Shown piece by piece: positions 32,868 through 41,253 of a stretch of 64,000 nucleotides of DNA. The notes beneath the pieces were generated by a model. The model ran no database searches. It worked only from the letters and a program-made list of their open reading frames with translations, and was not told where the DNA came from. Within the stretch, counting starts at the first letter, position 1. Each line of letters begins with the position of its first letter. This DNA comes from an uncultured Mediterraneibacter sp. (GTDB taxonomy: Bacteria; Bacillota; Clostridia; Lachnospirales; Lachnospiraceae): NCBI GenBank assembly GCA_944377745.1, contig CALWFV010000014.1, positions 1 through 64,000 on the forward strand, written 5' to 3'. The position numbers and the translations under genes were made by a program.

Positions 32868-34262
32868 TCAATACATCTTCACATCAAACGAATCTCTGAC
32901 GCATGTCCTTGCCTCCGGCAGGTCTTTGAACACGCCGTCATGGAGCATCTGCACCATGATATTCCCGATCGCGGTCGCCTCAGAAGGACCTGCGGAAACC
33001 TTACGCCCTGTATATTTCGCGGTGAGCTGATTTAAGTATTCCGCGTTGGAACCTCCGCCCACAACATAGATCGTATCGTATTTCTTTCCTGTGATATTCT
33101 CTATCTCTTCCACAGTATCCGCATAACATTTTGCAAGGCTGTTGTAGATCACGGACGATATCTCTCCCACAGTCTTCGGCACCTGCTGTCCGCTGTTCTC
33201 ACAGAAATCCTGCACAGCTTTTATCATACTCTTCGGTGCGAGGAAGCAGTCGTCGTTACAGTCCACAATAGAGGAAATCGTCTCCTTAGACGCCATATCG
33301 CATATCTCAGCAAAGGAAAGATCCTCGGTAAACTCTTTCTTCACGGACTGTATCATCCACAGCCCCATGATATTTTTGATAAAGCGGAACCTGTGGTCAT
33401 ATCCGCCCTCATTCGTAAAGTTGGCTTTCATGCTCTCTACAGAGCAGTCCGGTTCCTTTCGTTCAATGCCCATCAGGGACCATGTCCCGGAGCTTATGTA
33501 CACCGCGTTGTCGTCATTTGTCGGAACTGCCAGCACGGCGGAACCTGTATCGTGGGTCGCCGGAAGGACCACCGTACAGTCGAATCCGACCTCATCCTGT
33601 ATCTCTTTCGTAAAATTCCCGACCACTGTGCCCGGCATGGAAACCGGGAGGAACATATCCTTATTATATCCCAGCATCTCGATCAGCCCGTAGTCCCAGT
33701 CGTTAGTCTCCGTGCTGATGAGCTGCCCGGTCGTCGCCTCCGTGTACTCGTTCTTCTTCACCCCGGTCAGGAGAAAATGGAAATAATCCGGCAGCATCAG
33801 TATCGTCTCCGCCTGCTCCAGGTACTCCGGATGAGACTGCTTCACAGCCATGAGCTGGTAGATCGTATTGAAGAGCTGCTTCTGGATGCCGGTCCTCGCG
33901 TACAGATCCTCCGGGGATATCTTTTCATATACTTTCTCGTCCATCCCATTGGTCCGGCTGTCGCGGTATCCCACTGTCTCTCCGAGGATATTGTCATCCT
34001 TGTCCAGCAGGACATAATCAACGCCCCAGGTGTCAATCCCCATGGTTGCTGGGATCTTCCCGAGTTCTTTACATTTCTTCAGCCCGGTCTTGATCTCATT
34101 GAAGAGACGCTCCACATCCCAGCAGAGTGTTCCGTTTTTATTGTCCATCCCGTTCGGGAAACGGTACACTTCCTCAAGCTGCATCTTCCCGTCCACCATG
34201 GACGCAAGCATATGCCGCCCGCTGGACGCCCCGATATCAACGGCCAAATAATACCTGTCCAT
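32868..34262 (-). CDS. rhaB: Rhamnulokinase
   Basis: 464 aa, FGGY kinase fold and typical RhaB length. Motifs are DIGASSGRHM (phosphate-binding, residues 7-16), GIDTWGVDYVLLD, YRDSRTNGMDE, ATTGQLISTETNDWD, ATHDTGSAVLAVP, SSGTWSLMG and the C-terminal ATP-binding YVVGGGSNAEYLNQ. It phosphorylates L-rhamnulose to rhamnulose-1-phosphate, the substrate of the BMC aldolase. GGAGGCACAAGAG precedes ATG. The gene is 99 bp upstream of the isomerase in the same direction. Confidence 0.93.
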   Translation of the reverse strand: MDRYYLAVDIGASSGRHMLASMVDGKMQLEEVYRFPNGMDNKNGTLCWDVERLFNEIKTGLKKCKELGKIPATMGIDTWGVDYVLLDKDDNILGETVGYRDSRTNGMDEKVYEKISPEDLYARTGIQKQLFNTIYQLMAVKQSHPEYLEQAETILMLPDYFHFLLTGVKKNEYTEATTGQLISTETNDWDYGLIEMLGYNKDMFLPVSMPGTVVGNFTKEIQDEVGFDCTVVLPATHDTGSAVLAVPTNDDNAVYISSGTWSLMGIERKEPDCSVESMKANFTNEGGYDHRFRFIKNIMGLWMIQSVKKEFTEDLSFAEICDMASKETISSIVDCNDDCFLAPKSMIKAVQDFCENSGQQVPKTVGEISSVIYNSLAKCYADTVEEIENITGKKYDTIYVVGGGSNAEYLNQLTAKYTGRKVSAGPSEATAIGNIMVQMLHDGVFKDLPEARTCVRDSFDVKMY

Positions 34263-34390
34263 CTCTTGTGCCTCCTTTATATTTTTTCGACTTTAAACTT
34301 ATTATAATTGGTGAAACCGCACAAAAAAAGGACGTTATTTATATAAAATTACGTCCTTATTTGCAAATATTGATTTTTCTTCCTGTCGGT

Positions 34391-35371
34391 TCAGGCTTCC
34401 GTCTGATGCTCCCTCCTGCGCATCCTGTATTCTTTCGGGCTCGCCCCGTACTTTCCCCTGAATTTCCTGTAAAAATAGCTGGTGTTGTCATACCCCACAG
34501 ACCCGATAATGTCCGACACCGAGACAGCACTGTTTACAAGCAGCCAGGCAGCCTGCTGCATCCGTTTCTCCTGGAGCAGTTCCTTGTACGTCTTCCCTGT
34601 ACGCTTCTTGATCTCCCGGCTCAGCCAGTAGATATCTGTATTCATCTGCTCCGCCAGTTCGGAGAGTGTGCCGTTCCGGTAGTGCTCGTCAATGTAACTC
34701 AGCACCGCCGCCATGATCTCTGTATCGAACCGGTTCCGCCCGGTCTCCATCTTGTCCATATAGTTGAGGAGCTGAAGAAATAAAAGTCCCATCGTGATCT
34801 GGGTACAGCTTCTTTTATTCGAAGAATCATAGAAGATCGTCCAGACCATGTTTTCCACCAGGTTCTGCACCGGCAGTACATCCGCCACATGGAAATGCAG
34901 ATAGGAAGTCTCCCCGTCCTTCCCGCAGAGCGCATCCACCAGAAACGTCTTCAGCATATTTTCCTCACTGCTGATCATGGAAAAGGCAGTATCGAAAAAC
35001 TCCGGAAGGACAATGAAATTTACGGCAATGTCCTCCTTCCCTGCCGGAAGGATCTCCTGCACCGCATTCTGATTCAGGAAGAGCAGCTCCCCCGTCTTGA
35101 GCAGGATCCGGTTTCCATTGATAATATGGGTCGTCGTCCCCTGGCACATATAGATCACTTCTATATAATTGTGACGGTGCTCCGGGAAATGGACGAACCG
35201 CGTGTGTGGCCGGACCTGGATCAGTTTTCCTTTCTGGAGCAGCTTGTCGCAGTCCACGACCATTTCCTTCTTTTCCGTATAGATCTGCTGGTCGATCTCC
35301 TGTCTCCCGTCAAGGATCCTCTGTTCCTCCTCCGTAATGACAGACAGTTCCCGGATCAGTTCTTCATGCAT
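34391..35371 (-). CDS. AraC-family regulator upstream of rhamnulokinase
   Basis: 326 aa. The N-terminal cupin (residues 60-160: FVHFPEHRHNYIEVIYMCQG, LLFLNQNAVQEILPAG) senses a ligand, and the C-terminus is an AraC DNA-binding domain (TLSELAEQMNTDIYWLSREI; VSVSDIIGSVGYDNTSYFYRK). It probably controls rhaB and the isomerase. Its start codon overlaps the end of the ParA gene by 16 bp, so it could also be transcribed with that unrelated gene. GGGAG lies 8 bp upstream. Confidence 0.85.
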   Translation of the reverse strand: MHEELIRELSVITEEEQRILDGRQEIDQQIYTEKKEMVVDCDKLLQKGKLIQVRPHTRFVHFPEHRHNYIEVIYMCQGTTTHIINGNRILLKTGELLFLNQNAVQEILPAGKEDIAVNFIVLPEFFDTAFSMISSEENMLKTFLVDALCGKDGETSYLHFHVADVLPVQNLVENMVWTIFYDSSNKRSCTQITMGLLFLQLLNYMDKMETGRNRFDTEIMAAVLSYIDEHYRNGTLSELAEQMNTDIYWLSREIKKRTGKTYKELLQEKRMQQAAWLLVNSAVSVSDIIGSVGYDNTSYFYRKFRGKYGASPKEYRMRRREHQTEA

Positions 35372-36147
35372 GTATCGATCTCCCGTGCCAGTGCCATGTA
35401 TTCTTTCGCGCTCCTGCTGCTCTTCTTATATGCGATAACCGGGGCGTTATTGTCCTGGGACCACTCAATCCCGCTGTCCACACGGATATATGTGTCAAAC
35501 ACTTTCACATCATCCAGTTCTTTCAGAGTCTCCAGCGTCTGCTTAAAGTAATTCTTTCTCGTGTCCACCTTGGTGATCACGATTCCTCCCAGCTTCAGAT
35601 CCGGTGCGATCTGACGGACTTCCTCCAGGAACTCGAACATGTTCCCCAGCCCGAACAGCCCCCAGGGGGTCGCCTCCACGGGAATGATGATCTCATCGGA
35701 AGCACACAGAATATTCATGACCCAGCCACCCAGAGTCGGGGGAGCATCAATCAGGATATAATCGTATCCTCCCGACTCTTTTATAGAAGAAATCCCTTTT
35801 TTCAGGATGAATTCCCTCTGCCATTTCGTAAACAGTTCATACTCAATAGAACTCATCAGCGTAGAGGAAGGGATCAGATCCAGCCCTTCATAGGAAGTAT
35901 GTACGATGTAATCCGACAGGTCGTCCTGCCGCCGGATCCCCTCGTACAGATTCTTCTCCCCCTGAGCAAACCCGAGCACCGTATCCTCGTCAAAAAGAGA
36001 AAGCGACAGATTGAGCTGCATGTCCCCGTCGATCAGCAGAACTTTTCTTCCGAGTTCCCTGAGCCCGTATCCCACGTTGGAACATGTAGTCGACTTGCCG
36101 CTTCCGCCCTTATTATTCGCAAAACAGATTACCTTCGTCGTTCCCAT
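35356..36147 (-). CDS. Orphan ParA-family ATPase
   Basis: 263 aa. The deviant Walker A KGGSGKST (residues 13-20), Walker A' VLLIDGDMQ and Walker B YILIDAPP are all present. No ParB or centromere-like repeat is nearby, so it is not an obvious plasmid or chromosome segregation pair. It is coupled to the upstream HD hydrolase gene (stop and start 1-2 bp apart). Its function is unknown; relatives position proteins or large complexes by ATP-driven dimerisation. Confidence 0.85.
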   Translation of the reverse strand: MGTTKVICFANNKGGSGKSTTCSNVGYGLRELGRKVLLIDGDMQLNLSLSLFDEDTVLGFAQGEKNLYEGIRRQDDLSDYIVHTSYEGLDLIPSSTLMSSIEYELFTKWQREFILKKGISSIKESGGYDYILIDAPPTLGGWVMNILCASDEIIIPVEATPWGLFGLGNMFEFLEEVRQIAPDLKLGGIVITKVDTRKNYFKQTLETLKELDDVKVFDTYIRVDSGIEWSQDNNAPVIAYKKSSRSAKEYMALAREIDTCMKN

Positions 36148-36148
36148 C

Positions 36149-36727
36149 TCAGCGAGTCTCTCCTTTCCGCCATTTTGTATCTTCTCCGTCTTCTCCGAAA
36201 TTTTTATCGATCAGACAACAGTATTCCTCGTACGCGTCCACTCCTTCAAACTTCTCCCGCAATACGTCTCTGACTCCCTTATAATACCATGCCAGCGCAG
36301 CCTTGCTCTGCATCCGGAACCGGGTCCACAGCATTTCACCCACCACCGGGTAATCCCGGTCGATATCCCGCATGTTCGAAAGTTTGTCCGCCAGGCCGAT
36401 CATCTGCACCTCGGTGGGCGCGTCCTTCATCCTGCGGATCGTCTCCCCTTTTCTCTCTTCCCAGGACAGGGATTTGTCCTCGCTCTCCTGGACTACCATA
36501 TCCGCGACACGCTGCCCGAATCTGAGTTTTAAAACTTCCTGCGTGATCCCTCCGCAGTCCTCGATCGTATCGTGCAGTATCGCCGCACAGATCACTTCTT
36601 CGTCCTTTGTCATCGTCGCCACGATATCCGCCACCTCTATTGGATGGACGATATAAGGTCTTCTCGTTCCCTTGCGGAACTGTCCTTCGTGGGCTTTTGT
36701 TGCAAATTCAATGGCGTCATCAATCAT
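36149..36727 (-). CDS. HD-domain hydrolase, MESH1/SpoT-hydrolase-like
   Basis: 192 aa. The metal-binding HD motifs are THAHEG-like AHEGQFRKG, YIVHPIEVADI, AAILHDTIEDCG (the HD pair) and the later GLADKLSNMRDI. This is the pattern of single-domain (p)ppGpp hydrolases, and MESH1 relatives can also act on NADPH. ATG 36727 follows AGGAGGATGTTTC; an in-frame start 30 bp upstream is rejected. A small alarmone synthetase is encoded 7 kb away (43860). Confidence 0.82.
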   Translation of the reverse strand: MIDDAIEFATKAHEGQFRKGTRRPYIVHPIEVADIVATMTKDEEVICAAILHDTIEDCGGITQEVLKLRFGQRVADMVVQESEDKSLSWEERKGETIRRMKDAPTEVQMIGLADKLSNMRDIDRDYPVVGEMLWTRFRMQSKAALAWYYKGVRDVLREKFEGVDAYEEYCCLIDKNFGEDGEDTKWRKGETR

Positions 36728-36905
36728 GAAACATCCTCCTGCCCTAACCCGAGACACCGGCTGCCGCCTGTACAGATGTAAAACTGCCGCATCCGAGATC
36801 CAGCGAACCGCATCTTTCTTTACCTGTATTTAACTTACAGGAAAATTGTAACACAAGCGGGCATGAATCTCAACGAAGTTTGAACACAAATGAAAAAAGC
36901 CCGGT

Positions 36906-36947
36906 GAGGTATTTCAGGAGCTCGTGGTCCGTGGTATAATGATTGCG
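36906..36947 (+). promoter_or_regulatory. Promoter-like element shared with the YheO gene leader, copy 1
   Basis: GAGGTATTTCAGGAGCT..TATAATGATTGCG matches the sequence at 49073-49114 at about 35 of 42 positions with identical spacing to the TATAAT. It lies in the 325-bp gap between the HD gene and the dehydrogenase, followed by small hairpins (GCGCAAAGCGC, GGACCG/CGGTCC). Confidence 0.6.
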
Positions 36948-37052
36948 CAAAGCGCAATCCGGACCGACGCCTTCGGTCCGCTCCGCTACGCGGCGCTTCC
37001 TTTTCTGCGCACACGGCATAATATGAACACTTGATACAGGAGGCATTGGGAT

Positions 37053-37784
37053 ATGGAAAGAAAAACCGTACTCGTGACCGGCTCCTCCCGGGGCATCGGG
37101 CGCGCCTGCGCCCTGGCATTCGCCGGAGCCGGATATCACGTATTCATAAACTGCAGAAATTCAACAGACAAGCTGAAAACGCTGGAAAGGGAAATCCTGG
37201 ATGCAGGCGGCTCCTGCACAAAACTCCCCGGGGATGTGAGCAGCCCCGAAACCGTGCGCTCCCTTTTCCGGGAGATCACCGCAGCCTGCAGCGGACTGGA
37301 CGTCCTTGTGAACAATGCGGGGATCGCGCATTTCGGACTTTTAAGCGATATGTCCGACGATGAATGGAGAAACGTCCTGGACACCAATCTTACCTCCGCT
37401 TTCTACTGCTGCCGGGAGGCGATCCCGTACATGGTCTCGAAAAAGAAGGGACGGATCATCAACATCTCCTCCATGTGGGGTACCTCGGGCGCTTCCTGCG
37501 AAGCCGCCTATTCCGCCTCCAAATCGGGACTGAACGGGCTGACCCGGGCGCTGGCAAAAGAGCTCGCCCCCAGCAATATCCAGGTAAACGCCATCGCATG
37601 CGGAGTCATCGATACAGAGATGAACAGCAGGCTGGATATGGAGGAACGTGCCGCCCTGGAAGAAGAAATCCCGACCGGACGGTTCGGCACGGCAGAGGAG
37701 ACTGCCAGACTCGTGCTCATGCTGGCGGAAGCTCCGTCCTATCTGACAGGGCAGGTCATTGGCATGGACGGAGGTTTTCTGTAA
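37053..37784 (+). CDS. Short-chain dehydrogenase/reductase, FabG-like
   Basis: 243 aa, Rossmann fold. The NADP-binding motif is TGSSRGIGRACALA (residues 9-22), the NNAG motif is VLVNNAGIAHFG, and the catalytic triad is Ser in INISSMWG with Tyr and Lys in AAYSASKSG. The C-terminus SYLTGQVIGMDGG is typical of 3-oxoacyl-ACP reductases. Lying outside any fatty-acid cluster it may reduce another keto substrate. AGGAGG precedes ATG. It converges with the nitroreductase gene, 19 bp apart. Confidence 0.87.
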   Translation: MERKTVLVTGSSRGIGRACALAFAGAGYHVFINCRNSTDKLKTLEREILDAGGSCTKLPGDVSSPETVRSLFREITAACSGLDVLVNNAGIAHFGLLSDMSDDEWRNVLDTNLTSAFYCCREAIPYMVSKKKGRIINISSMWGTSGASCEAAYSASKSGLNGLTRALAKELAPSNIQVNAIACGVIDTEMNSRLDMEERAALEEEIPTGRFGTAEETARLVLMLAEAPSYLTGQVIGMDGGFL

Positions 37785-37803
37785 CAAATAATAAGAAATC
37801 CTG

Positions 37804-38595
37804 TTATTTCCACTCAATATCCGCCGGTTTCCTCGGGGCAGTCCTCTTATATGTAACCGCCGGATACCCGATGAGCATACAGCACACAAGGGGTGTCTCC
37901 GGAATCCCCAGCCACTCTTTCACCGCGGGGCAGGCCTCGATGATCCGTGTCAGATAACCGCTGTATAGTACGCCTGCGCCTTCCGCAACGGCCATATTTT
38001 CAATGTTTGCCGCGGCAAGTCCTCCATCAAGAGGATTGTCCGTGACCACCATGATACATGCGGGCGTGTTGAAAAAAAGCCCGTCATCCTGCGGATTGTC
38101 CCGATGTCTGCGGTAAAGGAACTTAAAGAGCATGGAATACTGGGGCATGGTCTTTTTTACCCGCTCCGCCATCTCCGGAATCTGTCCCCACAGCAAATCT
38201 TTCAGTTCATCCAGCCTGTCCTGGGCCACGATAAAGCGGCACGCCTGCCGGTTCTTCGCCGTGGGAGTATATCTCCCCGCCTGGAGGATCCGTTCCATTG
38301 TCTCCCGGTCCATCTTCCGGTCCTGGAAATTTCGGATACTCCTTCTGAATTTCACCGCATGCAGAAAATTCTCCGGCTCCACGGAAAAATTCTCCCTGTC
38401 GTACTCTTCCACATCAGCCATGTCGTACTCCGGGATCGCCACCGCGCCTTTCGGACAGACTGCAACGCAGTGCCCGCACAGGATGCAGTCCGGTTTCCAG
38501 ACCGCTTTCTCTTCTTCCACTCTGATCTTTCCGACGGGGCAGTCCTTTTCGCACAGCCCGCAGCCAATACACTTTTCTCTGTCTATCGTAACCAT
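37804..38595 (-). CDS. Ferredoxin-nitroreductase fusion
   Basis: 263 aa. Residues 1-60 hold two [4Fe-4S] motifs (CIGCGLCEKDCPVGK and CILCGHCVAVCPKGA). Residues 80-250 are an FMN-binding nitroreductase domain (FRRSIRNFQDRKMDRETMER, AGRYTPTAKNRQACRFIV). The ferredoxin part likely delivers electrons to the flavin, reducing quinone-like or nitro compounds. It is downstream of hflX in the same direction with a 30-bp gap. Confidence 0.9.
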   Translation of the reverse strand: MVTIDREKCIGCGLCEKDCPVGKIRVEEEKAVWKPDCILCGHCVAVCPKGAVAIPEYDMADVEEYDRENFSVEPENFLHAVKFRRSIRNFQDRKMDRETMERILQAGRYTPTAKNRQACRFIVAQDRLDELKDLLWGQIPEMAERVKKTMPQYSMLFKFLYRRHRDNPQDDGLFFNTPACIMVVTDNPLDGGLAAANIENMAVAEGAGVLYSGYLTRIIEACPAVKEWLGIPETPLVCCMLIGYPAVTYKRTAPRKPADIEWK

Positions 38596-38625
38596 TTTCC
38601 TTCTCCTTTTTGCTATTATGTTCCT

Positions 38626-39861
38626 TCAGACTCTTCCATATATATCCTGAGGCACATATGCCTTCACCCGGATCCCCTCCGGTACATACTCCTCGGATAT
38701 AAGCTGGCCTTTCGTCCGGATGATCTGGATTTTCCCTGCCTCAGAGAAATCATACAGACGTTCAATATAAATCTGATCTCTGCGGATGATCTCAAGCAGC
38801 GCCTGTCTCAACTCCTCCAGCCCCTGCCCTGTCTTTGCGGATGTGGGGATCGAATAATCCGCCTGGAAATCCCTCGGGTATCCCGGGGTCTCGAGCAAAT
38901 CCTGCTTGTTGAACAGGGTGATCACCGGCTTCCCCTCTGCTCCCAGCTGACGCAGTGTCTCGTAGACCACATGCATCTGCGTGTCCATCTGAGGATTGGA
39001 CGCGTCCACCACATGGATAATGATATCCGCATAGGCCGCTTCCTCCAGCGTACTCTTAAACGCCTCCACCAGGTGATGGGGTAGCTTCCGGATAAATCCC
39101 ACCGTATCCGTCAGCAGGATCTCCTGGGTGCTGTCCAGCATCAGGGACCGGGTCGTAGTGTCCAGAGTGGAGAACAGCATGGCGTCCTCCAGGATCCCCG
39201 CATCTGTCAGTGCATTCTCGATACTGCTCTTTCCCGCGGACGTGTATCCCACCAGAGCTGCCACTTTCAGCCCGGACTGCTTTCTCTGCCCCCGGATCAG
39301 CTCCCTGTGCTTCTCCACATCCTTCAGTTCTCTTTTCAGCCTGCTGATCCTCTCACGGATCAGTCTTCGGTCCATCTCCAGTTTCTTCTCCCCGGGACCT
39401 CTCGTTCCGATCCCGCCGCCCAGCCGGGAGAGGGACTTTCCGAGCCCCGCAAGCCGGGACGCCCTGTAGCGGAGCTGTGCCAGTTCCACCTGGATCTTCC
39501 CCTCCCCGGACACGGCTCGGGCAGCGAAAATGTCCAGGATCAGGAGCGTCCGGTCGATCACCTTACAGGACAGTTCTTCCTCCAGGTTTCCGATCTGGAC
39601 GCTGGTCAGTTCATCGTCGCAGATGATCCCTGTAGCGTCTGTTTCCCAGAGCAGATCTTTGAGTTCCGCCAGTTTGCCCTTCCCGATATAGGTTCCCGGA
39701 TGGACCGTCTCCCGGGCCTGGATCAGCCTGCCGGCCACCCGGGCGCCCGCCGTCCGGGCCAGTTCCGAGAGTTCGTCCAGAGACGCCTCCTCCGACTCCG
39801 CACCGCCGGTATCAACGCCCACAAGGATCACGTTTTCTTCTGTCTCATTCATTTCATACAT
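38626..39861 (-). CDS. hflX: Ribosome-associated GTPase HflX
   Basis: 411 aa. The N-terminal HflX domain (GRLIQARETVHPGTYIGKGKLAEL) is followed by the glycine-rich SLSRLGGGIGTRGPGEKKLE linker, a coiled segment, then the GTPase with G1 GYTSAGKSS, G3 LTDTVGF and G4 LFNKQD. It splits or rescues stalled ribosomes. The G1 loop has Ser where many family members have Asn. ATG 39861 follows AAGGAGG at 10 bp; a TTG one codon earlier is rejected. Confidence 0.93.
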   Translation of the reverse strand: MYEMNETEENVILVGVDTGGAESEEASLDELSELARTAGARVAGRLIQARETVHPGTYIGKGKLAELKDLLWETDATGIICDDELTSVQIGNLEEELSCKVIDRTLLILDIFAARAVSGEGKIQVELAQLRYRASRLAGLGKSLSRLGGGIGTRGPGEKKLEMDRRLIRERISRLKRELKDVEKHRELIRGQRKQSGLKVAALVGYTSAGKSSIENALTDAGILEDAMLFSTLDTTTRSLMLDSTQEILLTDTVGFIRKLPHHLVEAFKSTLEEAAYADIIIHVVDASNPQMDTQMHVVYETLRQLGAEGKPVITLFNKQDLLETPGYPRDFQADYSIPTSAKTGQGLEELRQALLEIIRRDQIYIERLYDFSEAGKIQIIRTKGQLISEEYVPEGIRVKAYVPQDIYGRV

Positions 39862-39887
39862 CAAGTCTGGTCCTCCTTACCGTTCCG

Positions 39888-40460
39888 TCAGTCCAGACGG
39901 AGGATAAAAACCGGGAGGGGCGGGTCGTTCCTCCGGTTATAGTAGCTGTTCACAATAACAAGCCATTTCTTCGGGTCCACATCTTTCAGCCAGCCAAGCA
40001 GTACATCCCGCTCCTCATAGCCGGTGTCACCACCGCTGTAGATACAGAGGCTGATCACTCCGCCCGGCTTTAACAGCCGCATCCCCGCTTTCACCGCCTC
40101 CAGGGTTGTCTCTGCCCGTGTTGCGAAGGCATGGTCCGCGCCGGGAAGATACCCCAGGTTGAATACAACAGCTGCCGCCTCCCCGGTCACATACTGCTCC
40201 ATTCGCTCATGCCCGTCACAGATCAGTTCCGCCCTGGCAAGGAGTCCGGCTCCTTCCAGTTTCTCCCGGGTATTCGCAATCGCCTGCTCCTGGATGTCAA
40301 AAGCGTAGACTTTCCCCTCTTTACCCACGAGCCTGCAGAGGAACTCCGTATCATTTCCGTTACCCGCCGTTCCGTCAATGCAGATATCTCCCTCAGAAAT
40401 ATATTCTGACAGAAAACGGTGGCAGTATTCTGTAATCTGATATTTCTTTCTTATATTCAT
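39888..40460 (-). CDS. mnmM: Class I SAM methyltransferase, MnmM/YtqB family
   Basis: 190 aa. The SAM-binding motif is ICIDGTAGNGNDTEFL (residues 27-42) with VYAFDIQEQAI after it, and VVFNLGYLPGADH and NPPL-type RNDPPLPVF motifs are conserved. This family methylates nm5s2U34 in tRNA to the mnm5 form. It is encoded 26 bp upstream of hflX in the same direction. Confidence 0.85.
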   Translation of the reverse strand: MNIRKKYQITEYCHRFLSEYISEGDICIDGTAGNGNDTEFLCRLVGKEGKVYAFDIQEQAIANTREKLEGAGLLARAELICDGHERMEQYVTGEAAAVVFNLGYLPGADHAFATRAETTLEAVKAGMRLLKPGGVISLCIYSGGDTGYEERDVLLGWLKDVDPKKWLVIVNSYYNRRNDPPLPVFILRLD

Positions 40461-40668
40461 ATATTTCCCTTAGTCTAAGACACTCACGGCAAAGCCGTTC
40501 GCTGTCCGTTGCCTGTCAAATGGTGCTGCGTGCCAGTGGCACGCGTCCGGCACGGACCGCAGCGGAGCGAAGACCTGCTCGTGCAAGCACGGCAGCCGCT
40601 TGCCGGGCTTATCGTGCAAAAAGGGCAGTCCCTCTGCTCTTTCTGAGAGGGCTGCTCCTCCTTTTCCT

Positions 40669-41229
40669 TCACCTTGTCTTAAGAAACTCCGCTTCCTTCT
40701 GAGCGGCTTCGTCGTCCGGATATTTCTCTATATACGCCGCGATCTTCTCCTTTGCGGATTCCCAGTCCGCCTGGCGTTCCAGGCAGATGATCTCATTGTA
40801 CTCCATCTCCTGGATCAACCCGGCATCGGCCCTCTCTCCGTCTGAACCGGCGTCCGACAGAGCCAGCCCCGCCTGAATGTACTCCAGACCTTTCTCATAA
40901 TCCCCGGTCTGTATGGCAGAGACACCCATCAGGTTATAAAGCTGAACGGTCTGTTCCGCGCCGTTATCCACCGCGTTCTCAAACGCTTCCAGTGCACCAG
41001 CATAGCTGCCCAGTTCGTAGTCAGACATCCCGAGCCCCTGGTAAGCCGCGGCCAGGTTTTCCCGGTCTTCCTCTTCCTCGGATACTGCCTGCTGAAAAGA
41101 TGCTGCAGCCGTCTCATAATCTCCCTCCTCCAGCGCCTCAGCTCCATCCTTTAACGCACTGGCGCAGCCGGAGAGCAGAAACATACTCACAGCCGACAAG
41201 ATCAGTAACTTTTTCTTTATCCCTGTCAT
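40669..41229 (-). CDS. TPR-repeat lipoprotein
   Basis: 186 aa. The signal peptide ends in a lipobox (FLLSGC), then several tetratricopeptide repeats follow (EEGDYETAAASFQQAV, ELGSYAGALEAFENAV, QTGDYEKGLEYIQAGL, RQADWESAKEKIAAYI). It probably acts as a surface-exposed scaffold; the partner is unknown. AGGAG precedes ATG. The 208-bp gap before mnmM holds GC-rich small inverted repeats only. Confidence 0.85.
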   Translation of the reverse strand: MTGIKKKLLILSAVSMFLLSGCASALKDGAEALEEGDYETAAASFQQAVSEEEEDRENLAAAYQGLGMSDYELGSYAGALEAFENAVDNGAEQTVQLYNLMGVSAIQTGDYEKGLEYIQAGLALSDAGSDGERADAGLIQEMEYNEIICLERQADWESAKEKIAAYIEKYPDDEAAQKEAEFLKTR

Positions 41230-41253
41230 TTTATCATACTCCTCTTACTTATT

